In this document: positions 18,001 to 25,691 of the stretch, piece by piece
Position numbering within the stretch: position 1 is the first letter of the stretch
Layout: every line of letters begins with the position of its first letter
Assembly (NCBI GenBank): GCA_045602025.1
Contig: JAZSAT010000003.1
Span: 1 to 37,071 of the forward strand
DNA from: RGIG5579 sp045602025
GTDB lineage: Bacteria > Bacillota > Clostridia > Oscillospirales > SIG627
Length of the DNA stretch: 37,071 nucleotides
Direction: 5' to 3'
Program-made: the position numbers and the translations under genes
The notes under the pieces: generated by a model
The model's database searches: none
The model's input: the letters and a program-made list of their open reading frames with translations, nothing else
Told to the model about the DNA's origin: nothing

Positions 18001-19277
18001 CCGACCACACCTACGACAACGCTTGCGATTCCACCTGTAATGAATGCGGCACTGTCAGAGAAGTTCCCGATCACATTTACGACAATGCCTGCGATGCTGC
18101 TTGTAACGAATGCGGTCTTACCCGATCTGTACCCGATCATATTTATGACAATGTTTGCGATACCACCTGTAACGAATGCGGCACCATCCGCTCTGTACCT
18201 GATCATATTTACGACGATGCGTGCGATACAGATTGTAATATTTGTAAATCCCTTCGCACTGCACCTCACATCCATGACAATAACTGCGATACAATCTGCA
18301 ACAAATGCGGTGAGATAAGAGTTACCCTCCACACTCCCGTCAACGGTGTTTGTACCGAGTGCGGCCAAAAGGCAGTAGTTCCTGTTTCCGCAAAGCTTGT
18401 TTTGGATAAGTATGTGGGCGTAAAATTCTACTTTAACAAGGCCGATGTGGATGAAGACTTCACCTTCCTTGTAACGCTTCCCGGAAGAGAGACTCCTCTT
18501 GCCGAAGGCACCTTTTCCAATCTTGCAGAAGAAGGCGAACTCTATGTTCTCTCTTTCAACGGAATCAGCCTTTCCGACTTTGATACGGAATTTACCCTTT
18601 CCGGTAAGACCCTGTGGGATCCGAATGCCGATCGATATAACTCTGTAACAAAGCTTGCAAAGCTTGGCGCAGATTACTATATAGACGGTGAGAGAGACGA
18701 TAAGCTCTTTAAGTCCATTGTAGACCTTGGTAAGGCTGCTGCAGGTGAGAAGACAGAATACGCTCTTTCCTACAAACAGGATACCCCCGCTTCCTCCGGC
18801 AAAGGCGCGGAAGAGGGAGCAAGCCTTCGCTTCACCGGCAAGAACCTTCTTATGAACGATACCATCGCCCTCCGTCTCTACGGTACTACCGACAATACCG
18901 ATGCTGTCGAAGGCTTAAAGGTTATCTTCAACAACAAATACAATGTAACCCATATGTGCGAAATCTCCACTCCCGTATACAGTGAGGAAAAGGGAGTTTA
19001 CACCTTCACGGTGGATATCTTCTTTAGCACCAACACCATGGAAGAGGCCGTCACCATTACGATAAACGACAGTGAAGGAAAGCTCTGTCTTGAATTAAAC
19101 GACCGTATCGACTGGGTTGCCCAAATGATCCTTGCAAAAGAACCCGACAACGCCCTTGCAAAGCAGGTCCTCATTTACATTCAGTCTATCAACGACTACC
19201 TCCGCAAGGACCACCCCGTCATCACACCTACAAAGCCCGGCGACGAAACCGAAATCGGCGACAAGGTTGAGATCTAA
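15078..19277 (+). CDS. Secreted BspA-like leucine-rich repeat protein
   Basis: 1399 residues. The signal peptide covers residues 1-30 (cleavage after PAFA). BspA/TpLRR-type repeats with the unit AFxxCxSLTSITIPDSVTSIG fill about 55-490 and again about 535-925. Each block opens with TTGDCTWTLDGTVLTISGNG, and the two openings are about 96% identical in DNA at an offset of 1434 bases. Residues of about 950-1095 carry six or seven repeats of the form H-x-YDNxCDxxCNxCG. The last 300 residues are an unassigned globular domain. No LPXTG, SLH or choline-binding anchor is seen. Such proteins typically bind host or bacterial surfaces (family knowledge). AAAGGAG precedes the ATG by 11 bases. Control is probably by the divergent XRE protein. 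Confidence 0.9.
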   Translation: MMKKITALLLALLFVLSPLVGIPFELPAFAAEVTSGTTGDCTWTLDGTVLTISGNGAMGAYLYPSDTWGTSITQVFIEEGVTKIGAHAFRECGSLTSVIIPDSVTSIGERAFYYCSSLTSTTIPDSVTSIGSYAFYECGSLTAITIGDSVTSIGERAFSGCSSLTDVIIPDSVTSIGSYAFSSCSSLISITIGDGVTSIDDSVFRYCSALNSIAVEEGNPVYHSAGNCLFETESKKLIQGCNASVIPTDGSVTSIGDYAFYGCNNLVSIALSENLTTIGDYAFHGCTKLSSISIPDSVTTIGDFAFTYCKSLTSIAIPENVTIIGNNVFYGCDNLISITLSKNLTTIGGCAFYNCKSLSSISIPDSVTTIGYGAFYYCMNLTTITIPKNVTTIGSIAFSYCANLTSVSLGNSVTTIGDEAFFYCTSLASITIPGSVTNIGDKAFYGCSSLADVWYEGTEENKASISIGISNTPLTSATWHYNICDEEDHIYDNKIDTTCNECGFVRTLPYDSYGTTGDCTWTLDGTVLTISGNGAMGDYLYPSDTWGTSITQVFIDEGVTNIGAYAFYYCSALTSVTIPDSVTSIGDWAFYGCSSLTSVTIPDGVTSIGDSAFSGCTSLESVIIPDSVTSIGYYAFRNCTNLANVYISDLEAWCNISFVRQSPIAGEDDTYLHSNPLFYGAKLYLDGKLVTDLIIPDSITSVRDYLFYNCSSITSVTIPDNVTKIGGAAFSCCKALTSVTIGSGLSSIGYDYWHAHSAFDECASLSSIVVKEENETYHSYGNCLIETKTKKLIQGCNTSVIPSDGSVTSIGDSAFRGSVSLSSITIPDDVTSIGVSAFSGCGSLTSATIPDSVASIGFNAFENCTSLTSVTIPDSVTSIESGTFSNCSSLNTIIIPDSVTSIGFAAFRGCSNLSDVYYTGSEADLEWVSINTYNSDLTSTTWHYNFCAESDTKVHIYDNACDTDCNICGNTRSVPDHTYDNACDSTCNECGTVREVPDHIYDNACDAACNECGLTRSVPDHIYDNVCDTTCNECGTIRSVPDHIYDDACDTDCNICKSLRTAPHIHDNNCDTICNKCGEIRVTLHTPVNGVCTECGQKAVVPVSAKLVLDKYVGVKFYFNKADVDEDFTFLVTLPGRETPLAEGTFSNLAEEGELYVLSFNGISLSDFDTEFTLSGKTLWDPNADRYNSVTKLAKLGADYYIDGERDDKLFKSIVDLGKAAAGEKTEYALSYKQDTPASSGKGAEEGASLRFTGKNLLMNDTIALRLYGTTDNTDAVEGLKVIFNNKYNVTHMCEISTPVYSEEKGVYTFTVDIFFSTNTMEEAVTITINDSEGKLCLELNDRIDWVAQMILAKEPDNALAKQVLIYIQSINDYLRKDHPVITPTKPGDETEIGDKVEI

Positions 19278-19316
19278 AAAAAAAGAAAAACACAAAGACT
19301 ATCCTCATAAGAAAGA

Positions 19317-19353
19317 GAAAAGCCTCGATGAAATTCATCGAGGCTTTTCTTGT
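19317..19353 (+). terminator. Terminator of the leucine-rich repeat gene
   Basis: A 14-bp perfect stem (19317-19330 with 19336-19349, loop AAATT) has flanking A and T runs, 40 bases after the stop codon. It is symmetric enough to work on both strands. Confidence 0.85.
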
Positions 19354-19433
19354 AGTTGTCAGATAGAATCGGCATTGCCTTTGTATGCAAAACGCCTTTT
19401 TCGTATAACTCAAATCTCTTTTGCCACAAAAAA

Positions 19434-19630
19434 GTGATATTCTTTGCTGCGCAAAGAGTGCTATTTTTGCTTTGCGAAAGTGATATTAAGCCCTTTGGAC
19501 TTAGTGATATTTTATTCACCCACAACTTGGCGTTGCCAAATAACACTCGGCTGAAAGCCGAATAACACTGCGAAGCAATAGAGCTCGCCTTTGGCGAATA
19601 AAACTGAGGCACACTTACAAAGTGTGCCTC
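19434..19630. repeat. GTGATATT-box hairpin element, copy 2
   Basis: Co-linear with 27-224. The boxes start at 19434, 19458 (variant GTGCTATT), 19480 and 19504, with the same 24, 22 and 24 base steps as copy 1. The hairpins between boxes differ in sequence but keep pairing: TTTGC-TTT-GCGAA replaces TTCAC-TTT-GTGAA, and TAAG...CTTA replaces TAC...GTA. The right half has new stems (TTGGC-GTT-GCCAA, CGGCT-GAA-AGCCG) and the same right end, TCGCCTTTGGCGAATAAAAC, then an 11-bp hairpin. An open frame here (19274-19612, minus) is repeat translation, not a gene. Confidence 0.85.
19595..19630 (-). terminator. Terminator of the capsid cassette (end of the repeat element)
   Basis: An 11-bp perfect stem (19606-19616 with 19620-19630, loop ACA) is followed on the minus strand by AGTTTTATTC. 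It lies about 20 bases after the stop codon of the last cassette gene. The terminal hairpin of the repeat element thus doubles as a plausible terminator. Confidence 0.6.
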
Positions 19631-19649
19631 TTTCGGGTGTGTTTTTTTG

Positions 19650-20525
19650 TTAGTCTACATATCCCAGGCTCTTGCCGTAGAGATACATTTCATAACGGTA
19701 CTGATACGAGATTCTTGTGTCTTTCACAATGGCGGAAATGGCAAGCAGGATCTCCTTTCGGTCAATGACCTTATATCCTTTTTTCTTATGGTAGGTGGTA
19801 TTTTTCTCAATGATATCATCCACATAGTCATAAGGGCTCTTTTCCGGGGTGATCCCCGCCGCCTTTTTCGCCTTAGCCTCCGCTTCTTTTTTAGCAGCAG
19901 CGGCTTTTTCAAGCTTCAGTTTTTCCGCTTGGAGCATCTGGTTAAAGGCTCTTTCCTTTTCCCTTGCCTCATATTCCAGTCTTTCCTGCTCCCGCTGGGC
20001 CTCCTGCGCGATTCGCTGGGCCTCAAGCTCTCTTTCCCTTTGCTGATATTCCCGCTCCGCCCGGGCCTTATTTTCCTCATACTCACGGTCCAGGTTTTCC
20101 TGCTCCTGCAGAGCCTTTGCCATAGATGCCTCATAGTCCATTGCTTCTTTTTCTCCTTGGAGAGAAAGTGTTGCACGGGCCTTTTCTTTTTCCATCTCAT
20201 ATTCCTTCTTGTCTTTTGCTCTTTGGGTAGCAAGAAGAGAAAGTGCCTCCGCCTTATTGGCATTGGCGGCAATGGTAGCCTGAACCGTCTCTCCCGAGCC
20301 TACATATCCCGCATCCGCCATTTTTTCAAGGGAATTTTTCAAATCGATCTTTGCCTGAGCAGATGCTCGGTTAGCGGCTGCCGCATATTCCCGATCCACC
20401 TCTGCCATTTTGGATTGGTAGGCAGCATCGCTGGATCGGATCAGGCTTTCATATCGGGCATAGATCTCCGATGTCCCTTCTTGGAGGCGGCGCAAGATCT
20501 CTTTTGCTTTTTCACTTTGTGCCAT
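19650..20525 (-). CDS. Long coiled-coil protein of the capsid cassette
   Basis: 291 residues. About residues 1-215 are almost continuous heptad-rich helix, dense in Glu, Lys, Ala, Gln and Arg, for example the stretch around AEREYQQRERELEAQRIAQE. The C-terminal 75 residues are different: basic, aromatic and probably globular (YKVIDRKEILLAISAIV; SYQYRYEMYLYGKSLGYVD). No signal peptide or membrane segment is present. As the last gene after the nozzle-like protein it sits where podoviruses place tail needle or ejection proteins, but no family could be assigned. GGAG precedes the ATG; the gap to the upstream gene is 18 bases. Confidence 0.8.
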   Translation of the reverse strand: MAQSEKAKEILRRLQEGTSEIYARYESLIRSSDAAYQSKMAEVDREYAAAANRASAQAKIDLKNSLEKMADAGYVGSGETVQATIAANANKAEALSLLATQRAKDKKEYEMEKEKARATLSLQGEKEAMDYEASMAKALQEQENLDREYEENKARAEREYQQRERELEAQRIAQEAQREQERLEYEAREKERAFNQMLQAEKLKLEKAAAAKKEAEAKAKKAAGITPEKSPYDYVDDIIEKNTTYHKKKGYKVIDRKEILLAISAIVKDTRISYQYRYEMYLYGKSLGYVD

Positions 20526-20543
20526 ATCGTCTCCTTTTCCTTT

Positions 20544-22253
20544 TCATTCCTCGCTGTCTGTTCTTCTCCCCTTCAGGATCATTCCCTCAAGGTGGAAGGA
20601 GGGCTCCTCTTCCCAGGTTACTTCCGCTCGCAAGGAGAGAAACCTCTCCAAAGAAACCTTGATTTTTTTCTTTTCGCTTTTTTGAGGGATGGAAAATGCG
20701 ATCTCTCTTTCTTTTATTTTTTCACCCGGGGAAGCTATCAGCCTGATCACGCATTTCCCCTGATCCTCCGACGAAGCAAATAGTGTCACATCAAAAAGCT
20801 TCTTCAATTTCTCCTTGGAAGAAAAGAACAGCTCTCTTGACTTCCACTCAGCCCTTATCCTCTCGCCGTCGTCTGTATCTCCTCCCATGGAAAAGATCCC
20901 GTTTTCCGTATAGAAAAATACACCTTCTTCCGTTTCTGAAAACCCGCGTATATTGGGAAGAATGTAGTAATAGAACCGTTTCAGAAGGTAGTTGTAAACA
21001 TAAGCGTGCGTTCCGATGCAAATATATAGCTCCGAATTTTTCTTGCAGTTAAAGAGAACAGCCTCTTCTGCCCTCTCCTTTTGCAAAAGAAGATCGATGG
21101 GGTCGGATAACAGCTTTGCATTTCTTTCATCGCGAATGTTTGTAGATACCCAACTGAAAAGTCCGTTTTCCGTTAAGGTAACGGGTGTGTTTTCCACAAG
21201 AAGTGCCTGTCCGAAGGGGGCACAACCCCTTTCTTCATTCAAGGGAAGCACCGGGAAGGCCGCAACGATATGATCCTTGACACCTGTCATATATTCTAGA
21301 TAGGAATAATACGCACCGGATTCGGTAAAAATCAGCTGTCTGTCATAATGACGGACAATGGAGGTGATCGCATCTCCTGTTCCCACAAGTGAGAACGCCG
21401 TTTCGGGAAAATAGGTGAAATCCGGCTTTCCTTCCACGATACCGCTGTGGTATCTGATCCCCGCACTTTCACGATTTCCGTAAAGAAATGCACGGGTATC
21501 GCTGGCACCGCCGAAGGCCGAAGCAAATCTGCAGCCGAGAATACGGGAAGCAGGATCCTCCCCGTCGATCTCATATTGGATCTCAAGGGTATCCACCCCC
21601 GCTTCGGGAGCCCCTACAAAGGAAAAGGCACATCGGTTGTCATCCCAGGTATACTGCGTTGTTTTGACTTCGACCCCGTCCTTTTTCACCCAATCGATCC
21701 CTTTGATGTTATTTAAAATGGGATAAAAGAACATCGATTCACCGTCGGGTGAAAACTTCTGCCGCACCTTACGCGTTAAAAGATTCACCTCTTCGTAGAT
21801 CACACCGCTTCCATCGGGAGGGGTGGAGATCATAAGAAGGGGAATATACGGCTTGATCGCATTTACCTTTTCTCCCTCAATTTTAAAAATACCGCAGCCG
21901 GTCAAAAGATACACATCACCGCAAAAAGAAAAGAATGTAACCCTTTCTTCCCCGGGAACCTCCCCCTCAAGGGGGGAGATGTTTGCAAAGCCTTCCGATG
22001 AGGAATAAAGCCTGTTCCCGATCACAGCAAGATACCGTATTTCCGAACCGTTTCGGGCACAGTAGATCCCGCGAATCATTTCTTCTGCTTGAAAAAGCTT
22101 TTTGTACCCCTCTCTCCTTGCAAGCTTAAATCCCTTTGTGATCTTGAAATTGATCATTTCCGGACTTTCTCCGAGAGAAAGCTCCTCTGTTTTATCGCTG
22201 GAACATCTCAGTCCTTCAAACCGTTCCAGCTTCAGTGCAAAATCCTGTGCCAT
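20544..22253 (-). CDS. Putative tail hub or nozzle protein (beta-propeller, P22 gp10-like position)
   Basis: 569 residues, no signal peptide. The sequence is rich in short beta strands with repeated aromatic-Gly turns (RYLAVIGNRLYSSSEG; VYLLTGCGIFKIEGE; LIFTESGAYYSYLEYMTG). This is what a propeller-type tail nozzle such as P22 gp10 or T7 gp12 would show. The assignment rests on this composition and on gene order after portal, scaffold, capsid and a small protein, not on a motif. The frame is intact throughout. The ribosome site AAGGAGG overlaps the stop of the upstream gene, giving a 9-base gap. Confidence 0.65.
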   Translation of the reverse strand: MAQDFALKLERFEGLRCSSDKTEELSLGESPEMINFKITKGFKLARREGYKKLFQAEEMIRGIYCARNGSEIRYLAVIGNRLYSSSEGFANISPLEGEVPGEERVTFFSFCGDVYLLTGCGIFKIEGEKVNAIKPYIPLLMISTPPDGSGVIYEEVNLLTRKVRQKFSPDGESMFFYPILNNIKGIDWVKKDGVEVKTTQYTWDDNRCAFSFVGAPEAGVDTLEIQYEIDGEDPASRILGCRFASAFGGASDTRAFLYGNRESAGIRYHSGIVEGKPDFTYFPETAFSLVGTGDAITSIVRHYDRQLIFTESGAYYSYLEYMTGVKDHIVAAFPVLPLNEERGCAPFGQALLVENTPVTLTENGLFSWVSTNIRDERNAKLLSDPIDLLLQKERAEEAVLFNCKKNSELYICIGTHAYVYNYLLKRFYYYILPNIRGFSETEEGVFFYTENGIFSMGGDTDDGERIRAEWKSRELFFSSKEKLKKLFDVTLFASSEDQGKCVIRLIASPGEKIKEREIAFSIPQKSEKKKIKVSLERFLSLRAEVTWEEEPSFHLEGMILKGRRTDSEE

Positions 22254-22262
22254 ACGCCCTCC

Positions 22263-22646
22263 TTAAAAGCTTCTTTCGATTTTATGGCGGCACGCTCTCC
22301 TGGCACGGCTTTGCAAAATATCATATTCCGTGCGATACAGCTGAAGAAAAAAAGTGCTTCTTTGGGGTTCCTCCTCGTTGAGGAGGTACCCCGCAAGACC
22401 AAGAGGCATTACAGAAAAAAGAATTGGTTCGGAAAGGCTCAGCCTATCCTCCAATGTGTAGATCTGCGGCACGCTGTCTCCTTCTGCCCTTTTTTCACCC
22501 CGAAGATCAAGATCAAGCTGATAAAGCTGTGACAAAAGCACATTGATCAGCGAAACCGCATTTTCTCTGAGGACTTCATTTTCCTCCCGCTCCGTCTCAC
22601 CCATCAGGGCGAGGCTTCTTCTGAAAATTTCTACCGCCTTTTTCAT
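22263..22646 (-). CDS. Small head-completion or head-tail adaptor candidate
   Basis: 127 residues, mostly helical and charged, beginning MKKAVEIFRRSLALMGE. The middle has SEPILFSVMPLGLAGYLLNE, followed by a helix with FFLQLYRTEYDIL. Small helical proteins with this layout commonly follow the capsid gene in podoviruses and siphoviruses and seal the portal (P22 gp4-like role). The call is from position and size, not a diagnostic motif. AGGAGGG precedes the ATG. Confidence 0.6.
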   Translation of the reverse strand: MKKAVEIFRRSLALMGETEREENEVLRENAVSLINVLLSQLYQLDLDLRGEKRAEGDSVPQIYTLEDRLSLSEPILFSVMPLGLAGYLLNEEEPQRSTFFLQLYRTEYDILQSRARRACRHKIERSF

Positions 22647-22673
22647 TTAGCCCTCCTTTTTCAAGACAGGATC

Positions 22674-23510
22674 TCAGATCATATCTTCTTCCCCGGGAGT
22701 CAGGTTCAAAAATACCATCTCCTTGGGGTAGATGATCTTCGCGCCGTACAGGTGAAGACCCTTGACCGCATCGCCGTGGCGAAGCTCCGGCTCATATGCC
22801 TTTACTGCAGAAACCTGCTCTGCAAAGGCAATGGCTCTGCCTGTTCTTGCAATACAGCGATAGGAACCGTCATCGGAAGGGGTAATGTTATTGGTCACAT
22901 AAATATCAAAGCCCATAAAGGAGCCGATATAGCCTCTGCCGAGAGCCTCTACATTATCGGTAGAGCGAAGCACCTTTGCCAGAACAAGCTTCTGCTCGAT
23001 GGCAGGGGGCACCTCCAGAGAGATCTTGGCGGAATTGGGAACATTGTTCTCCATCAGGATTCTTCTTGCATCCGCAATGATGCTGATGATGTTGGTGCTG
23101 TTCACATCGCTGTTTTCCAGAACCGTAACATTGTCATCGGTCAAGGAATAGATATAGCGGTCAGCCACATCGGAAAGGGCACCGCTTGCCTCCTTCATTG
23201 CCGCCTGCATCAAGCTCTTCTTAGACTGCGCAAGGTCGATGGAATCCAGGAAGAAATTGAATCCCTTTGCCTGATCGATCACAAGGGTTCTTTCGGTATC
23301 GGAAAGCACCTCAGCAGCGGGCATATCCTGGTTTTTGTTGTAGTCGAACACGGTAACAGGCCCGATACCGCAGATCTTCACGCGATCGCCTTCGCCGCGG
23401 ATATCGCCCTCAAAATCACGGGAAGAGAGCTTTACGCCTACATAGTCCTTTTCCAGTTCCGTGTAAAGTGTTTCACTCCAAAGAGTGGGAATAAAGTTTT
23501 GAATTGCCAT
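22674..23510 (-). CDS. P22-type major capsid protein
   Basis: 278 residues, starting MAIQNFIPTLWSETLYTELE. The N-terminal part has RGEGDRVKICGIGPVTVFDY and LVIDQAKGFNFFLDSIDLAQ. This pattern is familiar from P22-like coat proteins of Firmicutes phages (HK97 fold), including the helix SDVADRYIYSLT and the I-x-V-P-P-x-I segment in the P-domain. It is shorter than P22 gp5 itself, consistent with a coat lacking a large insertion domain. The reading frame is complete, with no stops or shifts. It lies directly after the scaffold gene (16-base gap), as in functional phages. Confidence 0.88.
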   Translation of the reverse strand: MAIQNFIPTLWSETLYTELEKDYVGVKLSSRDFEGDIRGEGDRVKICGIGPVTVFDYNKNQDMPAAEVLSDTERTLVIDQAKGFNFFLDSIDLAQSKKSLMQAAMKEASGALSDVADRYIYSLTDDNVTVLENSDVNSTNIISIIADARRILMENNVPNSAKISLEVPPAIEQKLVLAKVLRSTDNVEALGRGYIGSFMGFDIYVTNNITPSDDGSYRCIARTGRAIAFAEQVSAVKAYEPELRHGDAVKGLHLYGAKIIYPKEMVFLNLTPGEEDMI

Positions 23511-23526
23511 AGTTTTTCATCCTTTC

Positions 23527-23952
23527 TCAGTTCCATTTTTCCATGGAAGATAAAATTTTGTCGTAGTTTTCTTTGATTTCGCTGCGAGTCATTTTTTTCA
23601 CCGCTTCCGGAGAAAAATAGTTCTCGTCTGCTGCACCCGCCTGAATACGAGGGGGTGCTTTTTTATCGTTTTCTTCGTTGATCTTGCGAATTTTTTCCTC
23701 TTCTCGGTACTGCTGAACCGCAAAAAGCGCGTAGCTTGCCGCAAGGCTCTCGCCCTTTTCCACTCGGTCCCATACCTCCTGAGGAATGCTTTCGCCCTTT
23801 ACCTCGGGAAACAGTGAATGAAAGAGCTCAACATCCTCCTTCATCCTTTCCCCGGGATCCTTTGTTTCCTCCTCAAGGTTCTTTTCTTCGGAAGTGCTTT
23901 TTTCTTCCTGCAAAATTTCCTTTTCGGACGGAAGGTCCTTTTTCTTTTTCAT
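23527..23952 (-). CDS. Capsid scaffolding-like protein
   Basis: 141 residues, highly charged and mostly predicted helix. The N-terminal 45 residues are acidic (KEILQEEKSTSEEKNLEEET). The C-terminal tail, SPEAVKKMTRSEIKENYDKI then LSSMEKWN, resembles the coat-binding end of phage scaffold proteins in Firmicutes. Its position between portal and major capsid is the normal scaffold position. No protease domain is seen. A ribosome site (AAGGAGG) precedes the ATG. Confidence 0.78.
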   Translation of the reverse strand: MKKKKDLPSEKEILQEEKSTSEEKNLEEETKDPGERMKEDVELFHSLFPEVKGESIPQEVWDRVEKGESLAASYALFAVQQYREEEKIRKINEENDKKAPPRIQAGAADENYFSPEAVKKMTRSEIKENYDKILSSMEKWN

Positions 23953-23979
23953 AAAATCCTCCTTTTATTTTGATTTATT

Positions 23980-25548
23980 TTAAGGCATAGCCTGAAAACC
24001 GTTTTTTTCTTCCTCTTCTTTTTGTCTCACCTCTTCCAGAAGCTCCTCGCGCTTGGCAATGTAGCCGTCGGGAAGTCTCTCTAAATATTGAGAGAAACGG
24101 ATCACGCCGGCAGTCAGGAGTCTGTCTAAGGTGGTGATCTGTGCGATCTCACTCCAATGACTGGAAGCACCTGCCTGCGTGGTGCAGGAGAAGAGGATAT
24201 TCTGCATTTCTTCCCGGGGGATCACGCCTCCAAGCAATTCTCCCTTTTCACGGAAGAGCATAATGCGGGAAGAATCGTAATAGCATAAAACAAAGTCAAG
24301 CCAGATCATTCCGAGGCGTTCTACTGCTGTATAAAGAGCCTTTCTCTGAAGCTCCAGGGGAACAGCGGCACTTTGCTGCAATGCAATGATCGCACTGGTG
24401 TTATCGGGCTCTACATTACCGAGAGCCGCATCTGTTGCACCCATCAACTCCTTTGTCACATTCATGGTCATATGGATCACATCCAAAAAGCCTGACTGCA
24501 TTTTTCCCGGATCCAGAACATCCGCAGCCTTTTCCACAGGCCCGTTTACCGCGATGGCTTCTCCGATCTCGCCCGTCCATTCATCAATGAGATTGGCATT
24601 GTAGATAACCTTGGAAAAGGACACATCCATCATATGCTTCATCACCATAGCAAAGGCCTTGTTGATATAAAGCTGATTGTCCACAAGATTGGTAGCCGCC
24701 GCCTGACCGTGATAGGAATTTTTCACAGATTCCCAGTTCATCAGAACCACCGGGTAAAAGTGAAGGCCCGTATCTCTTTCGGGAACGATCTCAAGGCTTC
24801 GGCAGCTCTTTCGGAATCGAACGGTGCCGTCCTTTTTATAAAGGCAGATCACATAGCTTGCCTTGGTTCCCTCGATCTCCTTCTTTCCGTAATCGCCGCT
24901 TTGCTCCGCTACATCCTGATCGGGAACGATCTTCTCTGCATCCTCCTCAGAAACACCGTTTTCCATTGCCTCCAGGCGAAGTCTGGATACCAGGTCCCTT
25001 CCGGTTAACAAAATGTAGGGCTGCTCCTCTGCCTCGGGAGTGTTCACATCTCCGAAAAACACCTGCGTGCTGTCCACAAGGGTCGTTACGAAATCCCCCG
25101 AAAAGCCTTGGGCGGTTTTTCTTTGAGGATCCCAATAAACATAAAGGAACATATCCCCCGTTATCGCAGCATCCAAAATGCCCTTTGTCAAAAGGTGATC
25201 GATCTTATCCCGATCAAAGCGATAATTGGCATAGCGTGTCAAAAGCCGACAGGCTTCATCGATGCGCCTTCTTTTTTCCTTGTCCTGCAGGATATCAATT
25301 CCCTCCGCCGCAAAATGAAGTGATATTTTTTGACTCATAATGGTGGAAACGAAGTAGTTCAGTACCCGCTTGAACAAATTGAATACCGGAGTGGGAAGAT
25401 CCCCCTTTTCCACCCCCTGCCATTGATCTCCCCGATAGAATCTTTCGTTTCGGTTGACAGTGTCGTAAAGGGAGATCTGCCTGTTATAGCTTCTTCCCTT
25501 TTCCAAACGCTCAAAATCCTCGGTAAGATGCATCTTGTCTGATTTCAT
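23980..25548 (-). CDS. P22-like phage portal protein
   Basis: 522 residues from the ATG at 25548, which has AGGAGG 5 bases upstream; a longer frame to 25614 lacks a ribosome site. The N-terminus shows the portal pattern NRNERFYRGDQWQG, then PVFNLFKRVLNYFVSTI. The central part has VNGPVEKAADVLDPGKMQSGF and TAALGNVEPDNTSAIIALQQ-like text (read as DAALGNVEPDNTSAI) typical of portal wing/stem regions. It should form the dodecameric DNA channel of a capsid. First gene of the cassette: the terminase genes expected upstream are absent, and a YitT-family gene and its terminator lie there instead. Confidence 0.88.
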   Translation of the reverse strand: MKSDKMHLTEDFERLEKGRSYNRQISLYDTVNRNERFYRGDQWQGVEKGDLPTPVFNLFKRVLNYFVSTIMSQKISLHFAAEGIDILQDKEKRRRIDEACRLLTRYANYRFDRDKIDHLLTKGILDAAITGDMFLYVYWDPQRKTAQGFSGDFVTTLVDSTQVFFGDVNTPEAEEQPYILLTGRDLVSRLRLEAMENGVSEEDAEKIVPDQDVAEQSGDYGKKEIEGTKASYVICLYKKDGTVRFRKSCRSLEIVPERDTGLHFYPVVLMNWESVKNSYHGQAAATNLVDNQLYINKAFAMVMKHMMDVSFSKVIYNANLIDEWTGEIGEAIAVNGPVEKAADVLDPGKMQSGFLDVIHMTMNVTKELMGATDAALGNVEPDNTSAIIALQQSAAVPLELQRKALYTAVERLGMIWLDFVLCYYDSSRIMLFREKGELLGGVIPREEMQNILFSCTTQAGASSHWSEIAQITTLDRLLTAGVIRFSQYLERLPDGYIAKREELLEEVRQKEEEEKNGFQAMP

Positions 25549-25578
25549 GTTTTCCTCCTTCGTTGTTTCTTTGACCGG

Positions 25579-25608
25579 AGCATAACAGACAGCAGTACTG
25601 ACACGCAA
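25579..25608 (-). promoter_or_regulatory. Possible promoter of the capsid cassette
   Basis: The minus strand has TTGCGT (25603-25608), an 18-base spacer and TATGCT (25579-25584), about 30 bases before the portal start. The match is moderate. No other promoter is apparent in the 95 bases between the YitT terminator and the portal gene. Confidence 0.35.
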
Positions 25609-25642
25609 TGACAACTTTATTTTTTCTTTCTTTTTTCAGAGC

Positions 25643-25680
25643 AAAAAAAAGCCCAAGTGTCTGAAAACACTTGGGTTTTT
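25643..25680 (-). terminator. Terminator of the YitT-family gene
   Basis: CCCAAGTGT (25652-25660) pairs with ACACTTGGG (25667-25675) around a 6-base loop. On the minus strand it is followed by eight T. It separates the YitT transcript from the capsid cassette, which therefore needs its own promoter. Confidence 0.85.
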
Positions 25681-25691
25681 CAAAGTATTTT

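Noticed and set aside
22674..23510. Capsid-like protein as an encapsulin compartment shell
   Set aside because: Encapsulins stand alone with a cargo gene. Here portal and scaffold genes flank a P22-type coat, which points to a DNA-packaging virion ancestry.
19434..25680. Attachment-site repeats flanking the capsid cassette
   Set aside because: I looked for a direct repeat between the two borders and for an integrase or tRNA target and saw none. The hairpins on each side are unrelated in sequence.
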